A stretch of DNA of 64,000 nucleotides from positions 141,869,052-141,933,051 of the forward strand of contig CM041083.1 in assembly GCA_023079485.1 (NCBI GenBank). Reading direction: 5' to 3'. Made by a program: the position numbers and the translations under genes. Below, piece after piece: positions 58,458-64,000 of this stretch. Source of the stretch: Archilochus colubris. Its lineage: Eukaryota; Chordata; Aves; Apodiformes; Trochilidae. The stretch's first letter is position 1; each line of letters opens with the position of its first letter. The notes under the pieces were generated by a model that was not told the DNA's origin, did no database searches, and was given only the letters and a program-made list of their open reading frames with translations.

Positions 58458-59507
58458 CTCTGATGGGTTGACTCTGGCTAGATGCCAGGTGCCCATCAAA
58501 GCCACTCTGTCACTCCCCTTCTCAGCTGGACAGGGGAGGGAGAATATAATGAAAGGCTTGGGGGTTGAGACAGGGGCAGAGAAGGATCACTCACCAATTA
58601 CCATCATGGGCAAAACAGAGTTGACTCAGGGAAATTAGATTAACTTATTACCAATCAAATCAGAGTTGGATAATGGGAATTAAAATCACACATTAAAACA
58701 CCTTCCCCCACCTCTCCAAATTACTTTGCTCCAAATTTCTCTGTTTCATTCCCACCAGCAGCTTGGGGGGGACTGGCAAAGGGGTTTGCAGTCAATTCCT
58801 CACACGTTGTCGCCACCATTCCTTCCTCCTCAGAAGGGAGGACTTTTCCCCTGCTCCAGTGTGAGGTCCTCCCACAGGACACAGTCCTCCATGAACTCCT
58901 CCTCAAGCTGCTGTTCCTCATGAACTGCTCCAGTGTGGGTCCCTTCCACAGGGAACATTCAGGAAGAGACTGATTCAGTGTGGGTCCCCCAATGGGGTCA
59001 CAAGTCCTGCCAGCAAACCTGCTCCAGCATGAGCTCCTCTCTCCATTGATCCACAGGTCCTGCCAGGAACCTGTTCCAGAGCACTCTTCCCATGGGATCA
59101 CAACCTCATCCATCCAGATATCACAGTGGATATCTGCTCCACCATTAACTCCCACAGGCTGCAGTGAGACAGCCTGCCTCACCATGGTCTTTACCACAGG
59201 CTGTAGGGCAATCTCTGCTTCAGTCTTTTCCACTGACCTTATAGAATTGTTGCTCTCATGTGTTATCACTCTTCTCTCTGCTTGCAATTAACTTTTGTCC
59301 CACTTTTTCCTTTCTTAAGTACACTATCAGAGAGGGTGTACCACCATCACTGGTGGGCTCAGCCTGGCCCAGCAGTGGGTCCATCTTGGAGCTGTCTGGC
59401 ATTGGCTCTATCAGATACAGAGGAAGCTTCTAGTAGCATTTCTCACAGGAGCCACTCCTGTAGCCCACTCTACTACCAAAACCTGGTCACACAAATCCAA
59501 CACACAT
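58458..59507 (-). mobile_element. Long LTR of an avian endogenous retrovirus, second copy
   Basis: It is of the same family as the element at 6.8-7.85 kb: shared words include CCTTCCTCCTCAG, GGAGGACT and the right-end block GCATTTCTCACAGGAGCCAC. From memory the family is a long, common avian LTR, likely ERVL-type (class is inference), which contains imperfect internal repeats around GCTCCAGTGTGGGTCC. Its direction is minus, with the LTR start near 59,507 and the end near 58,458. A 188-codon minus frame (59,287-58,721) is open across most of it. No viral replication or envelope gene is recognisable nearby. Confidence 0.72.
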
Positions 59508-62500
59508 TCTCATTCTCACCCTCACATCCTGACTCAGTATCGATGGCTGTTTCCCTGCTGTAGAAAACAAGAAATTCAAAGGACCTGTAGTCTACTGAAA
59601 AGGTGGCCTCTTGGACCATAACATCTCTCCACTGACTGACATCTTTTATGGCTATACCCCATCTTTTTTAGCACTGCTAGAAAAATTTAGTTTCATTACT
59701 CACTCACTCAACATTCAAAGAAGTTTTTCTTGAGCTCTCCAATTTTGAAGGAAGTTCTCAGAAATTTGCAGTTCAATTTGTTCTGTCAGATGTCTTTTTA
59801 AGCTTCTGTTATGCCCACAAAGATCCTGAGATCAGTGCCTTTTAAACTGAGTAACATCACCACTGAAGCTGGTGCTGGTCATGGTGGACCACATCTGCAG
59901 TAGCCACAACCAACACTTGTCATCACTGTAGTCCTCCTTACAAGTACCTTACACAGCATTAAGTAAGATGCAAAGGATGACCAGGACTAATCTTTTACAG
60001 ACCATCAGGTCAATTAAATCATTGTAAAATCAAGTAACTTGAGTTCTATTTCTTCCTGAGACTGTATCTGGTCTCATCTCTCAGACACAAGTATTTTTTG
60101 TAAACTTATGTTTTTCAAAAAAAAAGAGAAAAAGCCCAGAACAAAAAAAAATCCCACCCTAGAACCTCCAAACCCCAAGAACTGTGTCCTGTCAAAGTGA
60201 AGACTCAGTAGTCTCCATGAAGATCAGGCAGGGAGAAAACTTCTTACTTTGTGCCCCCTGCACTTTACCATTCAATAATCCTAGCAGATGAATCTGGAAC
60301 TGCATTTTGTACTTTTGTTCTTTATTGTCCTGTTACAGTCCTTAGAATCTGGATCAAAATACTGTCCTTTACTGAATCCACTTAATTTTAAGCTAGTGTC
60401 ATAGGCAACAGGCATGGCGTCATGCTTGTAACTTGGGTTATATTACAGAGAGACACTTTCTAGTCTGCAGCTTCTGTCTCACACATACATTTACTTACTC
60501 GTTGCTAAGAAAGAAATTCAATCACATAGCTCATGTCCTGGGTGAATGAAAGGATGGAGTAACCACTTCTCACATTTTTTAATAGGAGAATATTGATGGG
60601 TTCTCCATTTTTTTGTGAAACAAAATGATATGCTTCTAATTCGATTTTATTTCAAGCTTAGTACTGTTGTTACTCACGTGGGACTGTTTCCACATGCAGT
60701 GAGGGCAAACAAGTTGTTTTTGGGGGGCTTACAAGGGTTTTCCCAGCAGGTTTGTATCCTGTGGCATTCGTGAAATTATACCAAAAGTTTAACACTGTGG
60801 TGATGACTCTATCAAAGGGAAATTTATGAATATTTTAAATTAAGAGGAACCTAAGATATTTGCTTGTTCTTCACCAGTATAAAATCTATTAGTCCTACCA
60901 GGATAATTTTTTCTATGATGAGCCATGTTTTTGATTGTGTAGCCTTGGATGTAAAGGCTAAATAGGCACAACTTTGTTGATATCAGTACTGAAAAGTCCA
61001 ATATTAGCACTGAATACATCAAGTTCTTATGAGTATAATATGAAAGAGAATCTCAATCTTGCTGCCACTCCAGCTGTAAACATTTAATTACCTACTTTGT
61101 AAAAGCTGAACTAATGTTTTATAGGAAAAATCAAACCATGATGCTTCTGGGGAGAAGAATGTTAAATACTAGGCACTGCTGGGAGAACATAAAAGCAATG
61201 GAAGTTTTAAGTGGCATAGATTTAAATTGCTCCCAAAAAATGTTGAACTGAGTAGGCCATGCCAACCATTTCACCAATAATCCCTTTTCCTTTCAGGTCT
61301 ATAGTTTTTCCAGTCATGTGAAATATGCACTTTTTGGTATTAACTTGCTGTAATCCTTTGGGTAAAAAGAGCAAAGTCTTCTTATCCCCATCATCTTTTA
61401 TCCTGAACAGGTTCGTTTGCACCTAACCAATAACTTCATACAGTATGAAAATTTAATCAGTTAATGTTTATTCCCAGTGTTTTTCAAGAGTTCTTTTGGG
61501 TTTAGACACCCACACGCAGTCTTCTTTTGTAAAAAAAGCTGCTATTCCTTTAAACCCCCATACATGGCTTGCTAAATCCCCAGTAAGTTGAGGGGTTTAC
61601 ACCAGCAGGATTAATACAGATACTCCTCTGAAAGCTGCCATTAGAGCTCTTCATAAACGTGGGTCCCCGTGTAGTAAAGGCCTTGTGGGTTGTAAAATAT
61701 CTCACATCTCAGATTTTTAAAATCTGTTAAAGCACTCTATAACTGCAATTTTTACTTCTTTATCAGGAACAAAATGGTGAGCATTATGTTACCTTAAACT
61801 GCTGAAAGACCCATTTAGAAAGTTCTTAAGCCTCTCTTGTCTACAATTTCTGAGCTTTACTTCCTTCCATGAAAAATGGTTTGACAGGCCTCTAAGCCTT
61901 CATTGCTCATCTCATCTGCTGATCCTAAAGCCCAGGCACTTTTTGTATAGATATAGGTAGATATAGGTATAGGTAGATATAGGTATATCACATCTGCTAT
62001 TTTTATGACTTTCTTGACACTACCTCTGTGCTTGGAAAACTGCTGGATACCCAAAGTCTGCTTCTCATTGTGCAGTGCTATATAATCCTTTTGGTTCTTT
62101 TAAAATGCATTTGAATGGCCCTGTGCAAAGTAGAGGCCAACCCTCTGCTTGTTGGCTGATCAAGGCCCCCTCTACATTTATTTGGCTTTTTGAGAAAACA
62201 GAGCCCACCCGTCCTGACTTTGCAGTCAGGTCAATACAAAAATTTCCTTTGACAGGAACATCCCTGTAGCCAACACCAATGTTTATTTGGCTTCTGGAGG
62301 GAAGGGAAAATATCTACTGAGAGGAACTTTCTGCAGACATCTGTGAGTTTGTTGAAACCCTCAGAAAAGATGTCAGGAGTGTCTTATTAAAACCATAAGA
62401 AGAGCAGGAGGTGTCTGTATACAGCTTGAGGAACAGAAATGCCATAAGGGGCTTTGCTTTTCTTGATCCAGCAGACAAAGGCCGTTGGGTCTGTAATTCA

Positions 62501-64000
62501 GTCCTAAGATAGGAGGATCTGGAACTGTTGTTTAGGGAATTGAGGACTGGATAGCCTAAAATATGCCCAAAGCCTTTCTTTTTAACCCAGTTTTTAACTA
62601 TCCTGTAGAGGAAATCATTGGTTAGAAAAGGATCTGGCTGAAGAAATGCTTCAGCTTCTGGGGCAGACTCCACTTAATGAGACAGAGATGTCTTTTTTAC
62701 CTCTTTTGATTGCCTAATCTTTTCCATTATATGATGCCATTTTCCTCTGTCCATAATTCTATCAACTTTCTGTGACCTGAAAAGAAATTCTCGTTGCTTG
62801 CACTCTGTCAGTCTCTGTATTTTCCGGGGTGGATATCTGTAAAGAGAGGCAAAACATTTCTGTGAACAAAATTAAGAAAAGGTTTTGTGAACTCTTTCAA
62901 CTCTTCTGCTAAGTCTTCATCATTTTCATGGTTTTGAGGAAGTATTTTAAAATTTTCATGAGATCTGACCTGGAAATACGGGAAATTTTTGCTGCCTCAT
63001 GAGAGTGCATGTGGATTTGAACAAGATAGAAAGAGCTTATCCTTTTTTGTTGTTGTTTTTTTATCATGGGCTCAGTGTCTCAAAAGTGGTGATTCATCTT
63101 AAGGGTCTCAGATCTTGCCTGTCTGATTTGAGGTACCTGAAAGAGGTTAGGAACCAGGCAGTTGTTTAACAGGACCACTTCTCACTTCTTAGATTTTTGT
63201 TTCATATAAGAGCAAACTTACAAAATATTTCTGCATCTTCTTCTCTGTTACATTTCTAAGTTTAATTTTCAGTGTAATCATTTACCTGCCTATTTAGCTT
63301 TTCATTTTAGACATTTTTATTTTAATTTTATCCCTCTCTTCTCATTTTCACATGGAAGTATTTTATACTGTGAAGAACCTATTTTCTCTTAATGCTATTC
63401 CATCTCCAGTTACATAGGAACATTTATTTCTGTATGAGTGTTCTTACTTAAAACTTAAATGTCTTAAGTACTCATCAAGTTTACCCTCTAAGAATCCTAA
63501 GCATGCCCATGTTAATACTTGAGGATAATTTTTAAAATACTTTTTATTCATATATTTGCCCTGGAAGTGGATCATGTGCCTTGGAAGTGAGTGAGAGAAA
63601 TATTACTAGCCTGCAAAGGCCAAAACCCCATCCTGAACTCTGACAGAAAGAAATAAAAGGATAACAATTACTTTACAAGTTGGTCTGAATCAGCTTTTTT
63701 TTTTTTTTTTTAATGAGAAAACTTACTTTAGAGAAAACTTACTTTAAAACTAGCATTCAGCTGATACATTTTACCACTGACTACATCATCTCCTTATTCC
63801 TAAACACCTACTCTGACTAGCAAAAACAATGTTTAGGCATCGAGAACAAGGGTTGCAGTTATGTAAAGCTTTGGATACCATATAGATACATCCTGTCTTC
63901 AAAGGCTTGTTAAATCTCTCAAAGTTGCAGAAGTGGTGCTCATCAAGCCAGGAAATAACTAAATAACATGAACAGATTCAAACTAGAACTTATGGTTTGA
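59508..64000. other. Intergenic stretch without recognised gene
   Basis: AT-rich, unique-looking DNA. It holds a GATATAGGTA minisatellite at 61,949-61,987, a doubled GAGAAAACTTACTTTA at 63,716-63,748 and a T-run near 63,695-63,711. The 119-codon minus frame at 62,314-62,673 has no recognisable content. Confidence 0.55.
61949..61987. repeat. GATATAGGTA minisatellite
   Basis: About four units of 6-10 bases built on AGATATAGGT and ATAGGT. Short and imperfect. Confidence 0.85.

Noticed and set aside
62314..62673. 119-codon minus frame as a gene
   Set aside because: No recognisable motif, no supporting splice or promoter context, and length within chance expectation.

Overview
This is a nuclear window from a bird. 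The evidence is a vertebrate multi-exon gene with GT-AG introns, many CR1 (chicken-repeat-1) LINE copies ending in the avian ATTCTATG tail, and long terminal repeats of avian endogenous retrovirus types. The order of bird cannot be fixed by eye; the many recent-looking CR1 copies are only a weak hint.

Region 1 (1-19,870, + strand): the 3' part of TUBGCP3, encoding gamma-tubulin complex component 3. I can place 13 consecutive coding exons (1,456-18,891) that join in frame with no internal stop. They give the C-terminal 562 residues, against about 907 for the human protein. The first exons lie upstream of the window. The introns carry CR1 fragments and one antisense-oriented LTR.

Region 2 (about 20,240-32,000): a decayed tandem partial duplication of the same gene. 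It starts with a broken copy of the FFVASDPT exon (20,665-20,771). It ends with a copy of the last exon, 3' UTR and downstream flank (about 29,850-31,985). The exons between were not found. A tract of about 310 bases in this copy is almost identical to the real gene, although both flanks have drifted far more, as expected for gene conversion.

Region 3 (about 32-47 kb): no recognisable gene. It holds four long pyrimidine-rich microsatellites, all with C/T on the + strand: a 1-kb (CCCTT)n array, (CCTTT)n, (CCTT)n and a second (CCCTT)n. Read on the other strand these are the AAGGG/AAAGG/AAGG family. CR1 copies and an LTR lie among them.

Region 4 (47-64 kb): no recognisable gene; more CR1 copies, a 1-kb antisense LTR with a long open frame (58,458-59,507), and unique AT-rich DNA. 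In human, TUBGCP3 is transcribed towards SPACA7 and SOX1, so by synteny this interval may be the TUBGCP3-SOX1 intergenic space. Stretches near 40.5, 54.2 and 57.0 kb look like candidate conserved regulatory elements; this is inference only.

No tRNA, rRNA, CRISPR array or prokaryotic feature was seen. The most unusual things here are the decayed tandem gene copy with its conversion-like tract and the clustered AAGGG-type arrays.
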